From an uncultured Rhodospirillales bacterium (GTDB taxonomy: Bacteria > Pseudomonadota > Alphaproteobacteria > Kiloniellales > Kiloniellaceae), in assembly GCA_913060675.1 (NCBI GenBank), contig CAJXUS010000001.1:1-64000 (forward strand): a stretch of 64,000 bases of DNA, in the 5' to 3' direction. A program made the position numbers and the translations under genes. This document shows positions 28,188 to 36,283 of this stretch, in pieces. How positions within the stretch are numbered: position 1 is the stretch's first letter; each line of letters begins with the position of its first letter. The notes under the pieces were generated by a model that was not told where the DNA came from, did no database searches, and saw nothing but the letters and a program-made list of their open reading frames with translations.

Positions 28188-29099
28188 TTAATCTCCATCT
28201 CTATTGACAGGAAAATTATACCGGATCATTTCAGCTAGCATTCCAATCGCACCCATTTGCAACCCTCCCAAAGCGAGTACTAAACTACTGGTATCAGCCA
28301 ATCGACCAAGGATAAAGTAACTAAATAGCGCCCAAACAAGGCTTGCAACCATCAATAAAAAGCTGAAAGGAACAAAGACTTTCAAAGGCGCAAAGTAAAG
28401 CGCGATTTTCAAGGTTAACTGTATAAACAACAAGGTGTCCCTGATCGGTCGAATCTTTGAAACACCCTTTCTTTTTAGATAATCCACTGTTCGATACTCA
28501 ACTGTATAACCATTGGTTAACAGAGCGAGGGTAATTGTTGTGGTCAGTGAAAATCCATCCGGTAAAATCCCTATCAGTTTTTCGGCCAAGTCTTTTCGAA
28601 AGACGCGTAGCCCAGAATTAATATCCGGAATTTTTCGCCCAGAAACAAAGCTCGCCATTGCCCGTAAAAACCACTTTGCAGGACGACGAATTAGCGGCGT
28701 CGCATTTTTATCACTAACCCGGGCGGCAACAGCCATATGCGCCTCACCACTATGTGTCAAAGATATCAAATCTGGCAAAGTAAAGGGGGGATAAGTTCCA
28801 TCTGCATCCGTTATTGCGATAAGCTCGCCTTTAGCATGACGTATCCCCCTTTTTATAGAGGCACCGTAACCACGATTTTCAGAGTTGTGAAGTATACGAA
28901 TAGGGAAATCTAATGATTGAAGTATTTCGCTCGTCTTATCTTCAGAACCATCGTCAACGGCAATAATTTCAAAGGAAAACGTACTGCCTTCCAATACTGC
29001 ATAGAGTTCTTTCAAGGCCACAGCAGCGCCATTTTCCTCATTATAGCAGGGTACAACCACAGATACATTGAGTACTTTTTTATCATTTTTAACGGTCAT
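28188..29099 (-). CDS. Family 2 glycosyltransferase, DPM/ArnC-like
   Basis: The 303-residue protein has an N-terminal GT-A catalytic domain with VVPCYNEENGA (residues 15-25), a metal/nucleotide DDGS near 48 and ITDADGTYPP near 96, followed by two C-terminal membrane helices (about 235-290). This is the layout of polyprenyl-phosphate sugar transferases such as DPM1 or ArnC. It overlaps nothing but follows the flippase-like gene by 20 bases on the same strand, so the pair is probably an operon. It would make a lipid-linked sugar donor at the inner membrane. Confidence 0.9.
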   Translation of the reverse strand: MTVKNDKKVLNVSVVVPCYNEENGAAVALKELYAVLEGSTFSFEIIAVDDGSEDKTSEILQSLDFPIRILHNSENRGYGASIKRGIRHAKGELIAITDADGTYPPFTLPDLISLTHSGEAHMAVAARVSDKNATPLIRRPAKWFLRAMASFVSGRKIPDINSGLRVFRKDLAEKLIGILPDGFSLTTTITLALLTNGYTVEYRTVDYLKRKGVSKIRPIRDTLLFIQLTLKIALYFAPLKVFVPFSFLLMVASLVWALFSYFILGRLADTSSLVLALGGLQMGAIGMLAEMIRYNFPVNRDGD

Positions 29100-29119
29100 T
29101 CTTTCCCTGTTCCACTACT

Positions 29120-30097
29120 TCATTTTTCCTGTTTGCTATCATCACGTACGATTAGTGTCGCCATATAGCCCAGTACCGCGTGCAAAAGGATTATCACTAA
29201 AATTATTGAAGAGAATACTAAAGCTTGCTCTTTAGGCACCTCTACAATACCGAGCATAACGACGAACATAATATCTCGCGTTCCTACACCCTGTATCGTA
29301 ATAGGTAGTAGAGAAAGCAAGGCTGCACCAAAGATGCAGGCAAAGATGTAAAGCGCCGGAACATCAATCCCAACGGCTTTCGATAGTATCCATCGTTCCA
29401 ATAAAAAAAAAGCCATCGCCACTAGGGTCCACCCAGCACTTACCCAAAGTACTTCCCCTGAATAGCTGATTAGAACCTTACCGATCTCTTTCAGCTTATT
29501 CCAGATTGTTTCAAGAAATTTACGACCCAAAGGGGATTTAAGGGTCACAAACAGGGCAATGAAAATAAGAATAAAACCACTAACAAAGTATCCCAACTCA
29601 ATATCAGAAACTAAGCCAGGGCCATAACCTATCGAGCTATCACGATAACTTATATCCCCACCTGTTAGAGCCAACAGAGCAAAAGAAGCAAACGCAGCGA
29701 TAGCCATAGCTAACAGATCAAACAACCTATCCATGAGAACAGATGCGGTGGCATGAGCAAAGGGTATCTTCCGACTGAGGAGCCACTTCACTCGATAAAG
29801 TTCAGCAACTCTGCCGGGGGTCAAAGAACCCCAGAAAAATCCTGCAAAATACCAATACAAGGATCTAAGGAAAGGCAATCCTTCTTTACGGCCGACCAGA
29901 ATACGCCACCGTTCCGTTCGAAAGGCTGTTCCCACAAGAGAGAGTAAAACCGCAAATATAAAATAAATCACATTTATTTGAGAAATATATTCCAACAAAA
30001 GTTCTGGTTCACTGAATGATATTAACAAAATCAGCAAAAACAGCCCGATAAATAGAGTTATTCTTTTCCCCCACCGCACGAAAAAACCTTTATCCAT
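29120..30097 (-). CDS. LPG synthase transmembrane region family (flippase-like) protein
   Basis: The protein (325 residues from ATG 30097; a TTG at 30115 is also possible) has about eight membrane helices and resembles the UPF0104/PF03706 family. The conserved region LPITIQGVGTRDIMFV near residue 265 and FAGFFWGSLTPGRVAELYRV near 75 are family hallmarks. Relatives include the membrane part of MprF and proteins next to glycosyltransferases that are proposed to flip lipid intermediates. It pairs with the GT2 gene downstream and is divergent from the large membrane protein at 30401. Confidence 0.86.
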   Translation of the reverse strand: MDKGFFVRWGKRITLFIGLFLLILLISFSEPELLLEYISQINVIYFIFAVLLSLVGTAFRTERWRILVGRKEGLPFLRSLYWYFAGFFWGSLTPGRVAELYRVKWLLSRKIPFAHATASVLMDRLFDLLAMAIAAFASFALLALTGGDISYRDSSIGYGPGLVSDIELGYFVSGFILIFIALFVTLKSPLGRKFLETIWNKLKEIGKVLISYSGEVLWVSAGWTLVAMAFFLLERWILSKAVGIDVPALYIFACIFGAALLSLLPITIQGVGTRDIMFVVMLGIVEVPKEQALVFSSIILVIILLHAVLGYMATLIVRDDSKQEK

Positions 30098-30400
30098 AAA
30101 TGATGAGAACAACAACTTTTAACAAGAAAAGCCTCCTTCCTAGGAAATTGGCATGATATAAACCAACCACATCGTAACCCTTTGAAAGCTTTCTTTAACG
30201 GTTAACTGTTCAGAATTTATTCACCTGTACTCTATATTAACCTAAACCATCAATACTAGTTATTTCCAATAAATCCCTTTGATTAATCAAAGAGATATCC
30301 TCCTCAAAATGTTGACTAAGGCACCCTGCTCAATCAATATTTTGAATTTGAAGCCCTAATTCCATCACCACGTGCTCAGGAAATTACCAGAGAGCTTTCT
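30098..30400. other. Divergent promoter region of the glycolipid cluster
   Basis: No gene is seen in these 303 bases. A perfect 16-bp palindrome lies at 30277-30292 and is listed separately. Confidence 0.5.
30277..30292. promoter_or_regulatory. 16-bp palindrome, candidate operator
   Basis: CTTTGATTAATCAAAG is a perfect palindrome between the divergently transcribed flippase-like gene and the 30401 gene. It resembles an FNR box (TTGAT-N4-ATCAA) but the half-sites are 2 rather than 4 bases apart, so another dimeric regulator is more likely. Confidence 0.45.
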
Positions 30401-32131
30401 ATGTTAATCGCGAACAGATTCAGAAAAATTAACTTTTCGGAGCCTCGATTTTCTAGAGATGGCATTATAATTTTCATAGCTCTGCTTCCACAGATAATAG
30501 TAATTTGGACTGCAACTATACTGTTCACGCAGGACGGACCTGTTCACCTCTACATCTCCACGATTTTAAATAATCTATCAGAAAGCGCGGCAACAAGTGG
30601 CTTAAATGATGTTGCTACTTATTACGAAGAAAATTGGCGGATAGTCCCTAATCTGTTGGGATATTTGATTTTACAGCCTCTGATAAAGATTTTTGGCGCG
30701 ATTACTGCTGAAAAAATACTCGTAACGATTTACATCATCACTCTTCCTTATGCTATTTACTTTGCAGCCAAAGCCTTGAAGGCCCAACCACTCTTAGCCG
30801 TCCTCTTATCTTTTCCCTTACTCACCACATCAGCCCTCTATATTGGGTTTTACAACTACAGTTTTAGCCTTGTTTTTTTTGTTCTCGGCCTCGCGTTGTG
30901 GGTAAAAATAGAAACAAAGGAAGATGTTTCTTTGAGCAGTCTGGTCTGCCTCGGGATAATATCTCTTCTGGCCTTCGTGAGCCATGCCATGGGGTTTTCC
31001 ATATTATTACTAATCTGCGCGAGTGGATCACTAATCTATCGGTTTATGGATTTCAGAGTTTTTGGCTTAAGCAGTGCAGCAAGAAATTTTATTAAATACA
31101 CACTCCCCATTGGCCTCTGCCTTTTCCCCGGCTTTTTAATGTTTGTATATTTCCTCACACAGGAAAGTGTGCATGCCGCTCAATTAACCCTGATTGACCA
31201 AGCCCTGTGGGGAAGTAATGAAGACGCCCCTTATTTTTTTCTAAAATCACTAAAAAATAGAATTATTTCATTTCTTGGGGGAGAGTTTATATTTGCAGAC
31301 AGAGCCCTACGCGTAATTTTGGTGCTTGGCCTGTTTTTGATGAGCTACGCTAAAATTCGCGAAGGAAATTTGATCCCAAAGAAAGGAGCGATAGCGGGGA
31401 TACCTCCAAAGGATTCAAGCCCACAGAGCTTAAGAAACATAATTCCCTGGTTATTACTTTTATTATTAGCCGTTACATTACTCTTCCCACCGATTTCCTT
31501 TAACACACGCTTTGTGGCCGAACGTATCTTACCCTTTATTTTCTTATTCCTAGTGTTTTGGTTAGCTACGTACACCACCTTACCGACTTTTGTAAAAATT
31601 CTTATCGCCATAATTTTTGTGGTGAATGTAGCCATACCACTAAAACGAATAGATGAACTCTCAAACACTTATGATAAATATCAAGAATATCAATTTGCCG
31701 AACAATACTTGGCACCCGGTAAGACTTTCATGGTTTTTAATCTTCGTAATCAAAAAGATGCAACACGGCTTGGTTTTTTTCTGCACGAAGGCAAAAGGTT
31801 GGCTTTAAACACAGGTGCTATCAATCTTAAAGTCATTCAAGCACGTAGTCCTTTTCCAGTTATTCCGATAAAGTATATTGACGGAAAATCCCCTTTTCCT
31901 TCCATTATTGAAACCTCACCTTCGCCTTACCTTCATGAGTCAATTAACCCCTTAGTTTATCAAGAACAAACAAGTGTAAAAATCGACTATTTGCTCTACT
32001 GGGGAATACAAGACCATAAAATGCCTACTAGTTTTAAAGACTATTTTAAAACTATTGAGGCAGACTACACGCTAATTGCGACTTCTCCGGGCCGGGGAAT
32101 GATGAAAATTTACCAGCTAAATGAGCCCTAA
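30401..32131 (+). CDS. Polytopic membrane protein, possible GT-C type
   Basis: The 576-residue protein has about eleven hydrophobic helices. A loop after the first helix carries FTQDGPVHLY, an acidic motif at the position where GT-C glycosyltransferases keep their catalytic aspartate. The C-terminal 170 residues form a soluble domain with FNLRNQKDATRLGF and many Pro/Ile. This combination suggests an enzyme that uses a lipid-linked sugar outside the cytosol, but I do not recognise a named family. It starts the plus-strand half of the cluster, 55 bases ahead of the radical SAM gene, and is divergent from the GT2/flippase pair. Confidence 0.68.
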   Translation: MLIANRFRKINFSEPRFSRDGIIIFIALLPQIIVIWTATILFTQDGPVHLYISTILNNLSESAATSGLNDVATYYEENWRIVPNLLGYLILQPLIKIFGAITAEKILVTIYIITLPYAIYFAAKALKAQPLLAVLLSFPLLTTSALYIGFYNYSFSLVFFVLGLALWVKIETKEDVSLSSLVCLGIISLLAFVSHAMGFSILLLICASGSLIYRFMDFRVFGLSSAARNFIKYTLPIGLCLFPGFLMFVYFLTQESVHAAQLTLIDQALWGSNEDAPYFFLKSLKNRIISFLGGEFIFADRALRVILVLGLFLMSYAKIREGNLIPKKGAIAGIPPKDSSPQSLRNIIPWLLLLLLAVTLLFPPISFNTRFVAERILPFIFLFLVFWLATYTTLPTFVKILIAIIFVVNVAIPLKRIDELSNTYDKYQEYQFAEQYLAPGKTFMVFNLRNQKDATRLGFFLHEGKRLALNTGAINLKVIQARSPFPVIPIKYIDGKSPFPSIIETSPSPYLHESINPLVYQEQTSVKIDYLLYWGIQDHKMPTSFKDYFKTIEADYTLIATSPGRGMMKIYQLNEP

Positions 32132-32186
32132 AAACAAGAAGTAAAAATAGCTTCAGGCTGTTTACTGGACAAACTAGAAGGCAGTC

Positions 32187-33701
32187 ATGAACAAAAAAGT
32201 ACTTCTCATAAATCCTCCTCGTTTTAACGAGTTGATAGGTAAAAATCCTGCCATCGTTGAAAAGCATCGAGGTTTTAATCCTCCCTTGGGTTTGCTTTTT
32301 CTTGCCGGATATCTGGAAGAACACAGCGACCACCAAGTTGACGTCATAGATGCTCAGCCCCCGCAGTGGAGTTACGACCAACTCAGAGAAGAACTTCGCG
32401 GTAAAGAATTTGACGTATGCGGCATCACCGCAATGACCTTTACTCTCATTGATGTACGCGAAACCTGTCGTGTAATCAGGGACGTCAATCCAACCGCAAA
32501 AATCATTCTTGGTGGTCCCCACGTCCACCTATTTGCCGATGAAACAATCGTATGGCCCGAGGTTGATTTCTTGTTACAAGGAGAAGGCGAGATTGCCTTT
32601 CTCAACTTCCTGAATAAGTTAGACACACCATCTGACTGGGCGACCATCATGGGCCTAGTCTTTGAACAGGATGACGGCACCATCTATAATGGAGGCATTG
32701 CGCCTTCTACCGATGACTTAGATAGTTTAGGGCATCCTGCACGAAACAAACTGAATGTCGGTGACTACACGTCCCTCCTAGGTCGGAGCAGTACCATCAC
32801 GACGATGTTTACCTCTCGTGGCTGTCCTTTCCGTTGCACATTCTGTGACCGTCCGTTTTCACCCGTTCTATCGGGTTTCAGGTGGCGTTCCCCACAGCAC
32901 ATTGCAGACGAGATGGAAGATTGTATCAGCCTGGGTATTACTGAAGCTTTTATCTACGACGATACTTTTACAGTCAGAAAAGACCGGGTACACGAGCTTT
33001 GCGATGAAATTATCTCCCGCAAAATCAAGTTTAAATGGGATGTGCGAGCTCATGTAAATACAGTCAATAAAGATCTGATGAAACACATGGTTGAGGCCGG
33101 CTGTGATCGTATTCACTTTGGTGTGGAATCTGGCAACGACCGTATGATGCGTGAGATCCGCAAAAACACCACAGTGGCAAAGGTTAAAGCTGCCTTTGAT
33201 GCCGCTAAGGAAATTAATCTTGAGCGCCTGGCCTATTTCATTATTGGGCAACAGACCGAAACCATGGAAGATATTGAAGATACCATGAAATTGGCACAAG
33301 AACTGAACCCAGATTATGTTCATTTCACGATTTTCTGCCCTTATCCTGGCACTGAAATCTATATGCGGGGCCTCAAAGAAGGCATTATCAAAGAGGACGT
33401 CTGGCAGAAATTTGCAGAAAACCCTGCGGCAGGATTTGAACTTCCGGTTTGGGAAGAAAACTTCACCCGTCAGGAACTCCGTGAAATCCTGATCAAGTGC
33501 TATAAAAGCTTCTACCTACGCCCGACCTATATTATGCGTAAAGCGCTACAAGTTCGCTCTGTCGGTGAGTTTGCGCGTAAAGCACGGGCTGGCATGTCGG
33601 TCATTTCTATGACACCGAACCAAAAAGTGTATGACGAGAAAATGCTCGCGAAGATCAAGCGAACTGTTCCAAACTCCTCATATGATGCATTTACCGGATA
33701 A
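32187..33701 (+). CDS. B12-binding-type radical SAM protein
   Basis: The 504-residue protein begins with a cobalamin-binding-like Rossmann domain (residues 4-145, LLINPPRF, ILGGPHVHLFADE, LLQGEGE), followed by the radical SAM core with the iron-sulfur motif CPFRCTFC (C213, C217, C220). The C-terminal third has FTIFCPYPGTEIY, typical of this class. Such enzymes methylate or rearrange unactivated carbons. The downstream SAM methyltransferase gene begins 11 bases later and is surely co-expressed. Neighbouring glycosyltransferase and flippase genes suggest a lipid or glycan substrate. Confidence 0.9.
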   Translation: MNKKVLLINPPRFNELIGKNPAIVEKHRGFNPPLGLLFLAGYLEEHSDHQVDVIDAQPPQWSYDQLREELRGKEFDVCGITAMTFTLIDVRETCRVIRDVNPTAKIILGGPHVHLFADETIVWPEVDFLLQGEGEIAFLNFLNKLDTPSDWATIMGLVFEQDDGTIYNGGIAPSTDDLDSLGHPARNKLNVGDYTSLLGRSSTITTMFTSRGCPFRCTFCDRPFSPVLSGFRWRSPQHIADEMEDCISLGITEAFIYDDTFTVRKDRVHELCDEIISRKIKFKWDVRAHVNTVNKDLMKHMVEAGCDRIHFGVESGNDRMMREIRKNTTVAKVKAAFDAAKEINLERLAYFIIGQQTETMEDIEDTMKLAQELNPDYVHFTIFCPYPGTEIYMRGLKEGIIKEDVWQKFAENPAAGFELPVWEENFTRQELREILIKCYKSFYLRPTYIMRKALQVRSVGEFARKARAGMSVISMTPNQKVYDEKMLAKIKRTVPNSSYDAFTG

Positions 33702-33711
33702 TATCTGAGAT

Positions 33712-34281
33712 ATGTTTGCTGTAAATCACAACACTCGGTTCATTGAAAAACTGGCCTATCAGGACGCACGCCCAATCATCGGCCCTTTGATCTTCCCGAT
33801 CACGCGTTATCTTCGCGCCAGCAATATTATGCGCCATGTCAATGACAAAGCTGGTTTACGGCTTTTGGATATCGGCTGCGGGGATGGTTATTTTCTAAAC
33901 CGCTTAAAAAACATTGAACGTTTTGGGAAAGACCCTCTTTTGGAAGGCGAGGCTGGCAATTTTAATTCGGGTGTTGATTGCGAAGATGGCTTTTTTGACT
34001 ATGTAACCATGCTGGCTGTGATTGAGCATTTACCCAATCCTGAATTTGTCTTCAAAGAAGTAAGCCGTATTTTAAAACCCGGTGGACTCTTCGTTTTCAC
34101 CACACCAAAACAAAAAGCCGAATGGTTGATCAATCTCTATGCCCAACACATCGAAGATGACCACGAAACCTACTTTACAGATGAAACGGTTGCCCATTAT
34201 TCAAAGAATTTATTTGAACTCGTCGAATATAGGCCTTTTCTTTTTGGCCTAAACCAACTCTTTGCTCTTCGTAAAGTTTAA
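33712..34281 (+). CDS. Class I SAM-dependent methyltransferase
   Basis: The 189-residue protein has motif I LLDIGCGDGYF at residues 51-61, an acidic residue in the next strand, VTMLAVIEHLPNP for motif II, and LKPGGLFVFTTPK. This is a compact Methyltransf_11 fold; the usual length is somewhat greater. It immediately follows the radical SAM gene and likely acts on the same product, adding a methyl group to O, N or a carboxylate. Confidence 0.88.
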   Translation: MFAVNHNTRFIEKLAYQDARPIIGPLIFPITRYLRASNIMRHVNDKAGLRLLDIGCGDGYFLNRLKNIERFGKDPLLEGEAGNFNSGVDCEDGFFDYVTMLAVIEHLPNPEFVFKEVSRILKPGGLFVFTTPKQKAEWLINLYAQHIEDDHETYFTDETVAHYSKNLFELVEYRPFLFGLNQLFALRKV

Positions 34282-34295
34282 TTCCCTCCTAGAAC

Positions 34296-35267
34296 TTACT
34301 CCTTAATAAGAAAGCGTTTTCTATATTCACTTGGGGTTAAACCTACGTGAGTTTTAAATAGTTTTCGAAACGAGCTTTGATCTTCGTAACCGACTTTCCA
34401 GACGATTTCATCTACCGTTATCTGGCTGGTTTCGAGAAGCTCCCGAGATTTTTGTAATCTTAACTGAGTGATGTAGACCGATGGGGCTAGTCCAGTGGCC
34501 TTGGTAAAGCGGCGTTGCAGAGTTCGTTCGGTGAGATTGTTTTCTTCAGCGAGTTTTTTAACAGAAACAGCCTCTGTAAAATGTGTCTGTAGCCATTGTT
34601 GGATTACGAGGATATCTCGATCACCGTGAGCATATTTGGGAACAAAGCTTTGATAATAACGCTGAGCTCGAGCTCCCGTGTCGATCAGAAAATACTTACT
34701 CAGTTTCATGGCTAGAAAAGGACCTGCGAAACGCTCAACAAGCCTCAGGACAAGATCAGTCCAAGCCATCATTCCACCCGCTGTAATGATATCCCCATCA
34801 TCTATGAGAAGCTCTTCTTCACACATTATGATTTCGGGAAACCTTCTCTTAAGTTCATCCGCAAGGCCCCAATGCGTTGTCGCCCGTCGTCCGTTCAAAA
34901 TACCCGCTTGCGCCAAAAGAAAAGCCCCCGCACAAGCAGACGCGAGTACAGCCCCACCTTCATGCTGAGTTCGAAGCCAGCTACTACAGGATGGCTCAAT
35001 CAGATTAAGTTCTTTCTCTAGAATGCGCGGAGGTATGACAATGATATCCAAAATTTCTCCCGAATTTGAAAAAGATCGGGTCGCAAGGGGGTGAGAAGAA
35101 TGATCGGCCTCTGCGGCCCAGTAGCTCCACTCTAACTTAGGCCATGTGGTTTCGGGATATTCGGATCTTATTCTATTAGTGACTTCAAATATTTCCCCCA
35201 ACCCATGAAGGGCAGAATTCAATACACCTGGGTAGGTTAGTATTCCAATATTGATTATCGTGTTCAT
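34296..35267 (-). CDS. GlxA family regulator (DJ-1/PfpI plus AraC HTH)
   Basis: The 323-residue protein joins an N-terminal DJ-1/PfpI-like domain (residues 5-190, with the nucleophile-elbow-like ASACAGAFLLA) to a C-terminal AraC double helix-turn-helix (about 225-320, with NNLTERTLQRRFTKATGL and VGYEDQSSFRKLFKTHVG). GlxA-type regulators respond to small metabolites. It is divergent from the isochorismatase-fold gene 100 bases away, which is the likely target. Confidence 0.92.
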   Translation of the reverse strand: MNTIINIGILTYPGVLNSALHGLGEIFEVTNRIRSEYPETTWPKLEWSYWAAEADHSSHPLATRSFSNSGEILDIIVIPPRILEKELNLIEPSCSSWLRTQHEGGAVLASACAGAFLLAQAGILNGRRATTHWGLADELKRRFPEIIMCEEELLIDDGDIITAGGMMAWTDLVLRLVERFAGPFLAMKLSKYFLIDTGARAQRYYQSFVPKYAHGDRDILVIQQWLQTHFTEAVSVKKLAEENNLTERTLQRRFTKATGLAPSVYITQLRLQKSRELLETSQITVDEIVWKVGYEDQSSFRKLFKTHVGLTPSEYRKRFLIKE

Positions 35268-35367
35268 TATGTCGGATTAAGCCTTATTAATGTCATATCC
35301 GCCCATACTCTAAATTATATTTCTCCATTTAAATAGCCCTATATGCAATTCAAAATGGGAAACAGTC

Positions 35368-35919
35368 ATGACAAACACCGCTCTATTAATTATCGACATC
35401 CAAAACGATTACTTCTCAGAAGGTAAATGGTCCCTTGTTGGTCAAGAAGAAGCTGCTCAGCAAGCCACACGTCTACTCGAACATTTCCGAGCAAAGGCAC
35501 AGCCCGTATTTCACGTTCGCCATATAGCAACTAGTCCTGAAGCTCCTTTTTTCGCGAAAGGAACTGTGGGGTCTGAAATTCATAATTCAGTCAAACCGCT
35601 CGAAACTGAGCAGGTCATCATCAAATCAGAGATCAATAGCTTTAAGGACACAGACCTCTTGCAAGCTCTGAAAGAGCAAGATGTTAGCAATCTGGTTATT
35701 ATTGGCTCCATGAGCCATATGTGCATTGATGCCGCTGTACGCGCCGCTTCAGATTACGGATTTAGCTGTACCGTCGCTGAGGATGCCTGCGCCACTCTCG
35801 ATCTAAACTTTAACGACAAGACCGTACCTGCAGCCCAAGTTCAGGCCTCATATATGTCCGGCCTTGCTTTTGCTTATGCGCAAGTCGTTTCAACGGACGA
35901 AGCACTTAACCGGGTATAA
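35368..35919 (+). CDS. Isochorismatase-fold cysteine hydrolase
   Basis: The 183-residue protein belongs to the cysteine-hydrolase superfamily that includes nicotinamidase, isochorismatase and N-carbamoylsarcosine amidase. The catalytic triad is visible as D10 (IIDIQNDY), K86 (IIKSEINSF) and C119 (GSMSHMCIDAA). The exact substrate, an amide or carbamoyl compound, cannot be told. It is divergent from the GlxA-type regulator and has a terminator after it. Confidence 0.9.
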   Translation: MTNTALLIIDIQNDYFSEGKWSLVGQEEAAQQATRLLEHFRAKAQPVFHVRHIATSPEAPFFAKGTVGSEIHNSVKPLETEQVIIKSEINSFKDTDLLQALKEQDVSNLVIIGSMSHMCIDAAVRAASDYGFSCTVAEDACATLDLNFNDKTVPAAQVQASYMSGLAFAYAQVVSTDEALNRV

Positions 35920-35930
35920 TTTTTCATCTT

Positions 35931-35970
35931 AGTCCTTCTAGGTATTTGTATCCCTAGAAGGACTGTTTTG
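35931..35970 (+). terminator. Terminator after the cysteine hydrolase gene
   Basis: AGTCCTTCTAGG (35931-35942) pairs perfectly with CCTAGAAGGACT (35953-35964) around a 10-base loop, followed by GTTTTGTTG. Confidence 0.85.
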
Positions 35971-36110
35971 TTGTATTTATGATACAGTGAACACGCAAAG
36001 GGCGAGTTTAGTAACAATGATACTTGCGACAAAATATTATGTCCGGTAAATGACGCCTCACAACAAAACGACACGAAGTCTCTTTCAAGCTACAATAGCC
36101 AGATAAAGAC

Positions 36111-36283
36111 GTTGTTTTCTCGCGGTCCACTTTGAAAACAGGAGCAAGACCATGCACGTATCCCGCTGTTTGCCCCTAGGGGTAATGATCCTAAGCTAGG
36201 CTGAGAACTCGCCGATGCCAGGTTCTAAGGTCCGGAAGCCATAACTTCCCGGCCAAGACTACCTATTTTCAAAGGCCATAATC
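36111..36283 (+). ncRNA. Structured leader RNA of the rtcB-prfH operon
   Basis: A long closing helix pairs 36130-36142 (CTTTGAAAACAGG) with 36262-36274 (CCTATTTTCAAAG), 12 of 13 positions, enclosing about 120 bases with further helices: CCTA/TAGG at 36190-36200, AGAAC (36204-36208) / GTTCT (36222-36226), and a GC-rich hairpin 36229-36254 with GGAAG/CTTCC and a CCATAA loop. The rtcB ribosome binding site AAAGG (36271-36275) lies in the 3' strand of the closing helix. The 5' strand can instead pair with TGTTTTC at 36113-36119 (7 bp, 14-base loop). The two pairings exclude each other, as in a riboswitch. No known class was recognised. Confidence 0.6.

Noticed and set aside
30277..30292. FNR/Anr box in the glycoconjugate cluster promoter
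   Set aside because: The half-sites TTGAT and ATCAA are 2 rather than 4 bases apart.
32868..33323. Minus-strand open frame inside the radical SAM gene
   Set aside because: Antisense shadow without ribosome binding site; the plus-strand gene is complete.
36196..36215. CTGAGA in the rtcB leader suggesting a TPP riboswitch
   Set aside because: The second half of the thi box (an ACCTGAT..GGATAATGCCAG-type segment) is absent and the downstream gene is not thiamine-related.
36143..36261. tRNA-like or tmRNA-like element in the rtcB leader
   Set aside because: GGTTCTAAGGTCC superficially recalls a T arm, but no acceptor stem, D arm or anticodon arm of the right size can be formed.
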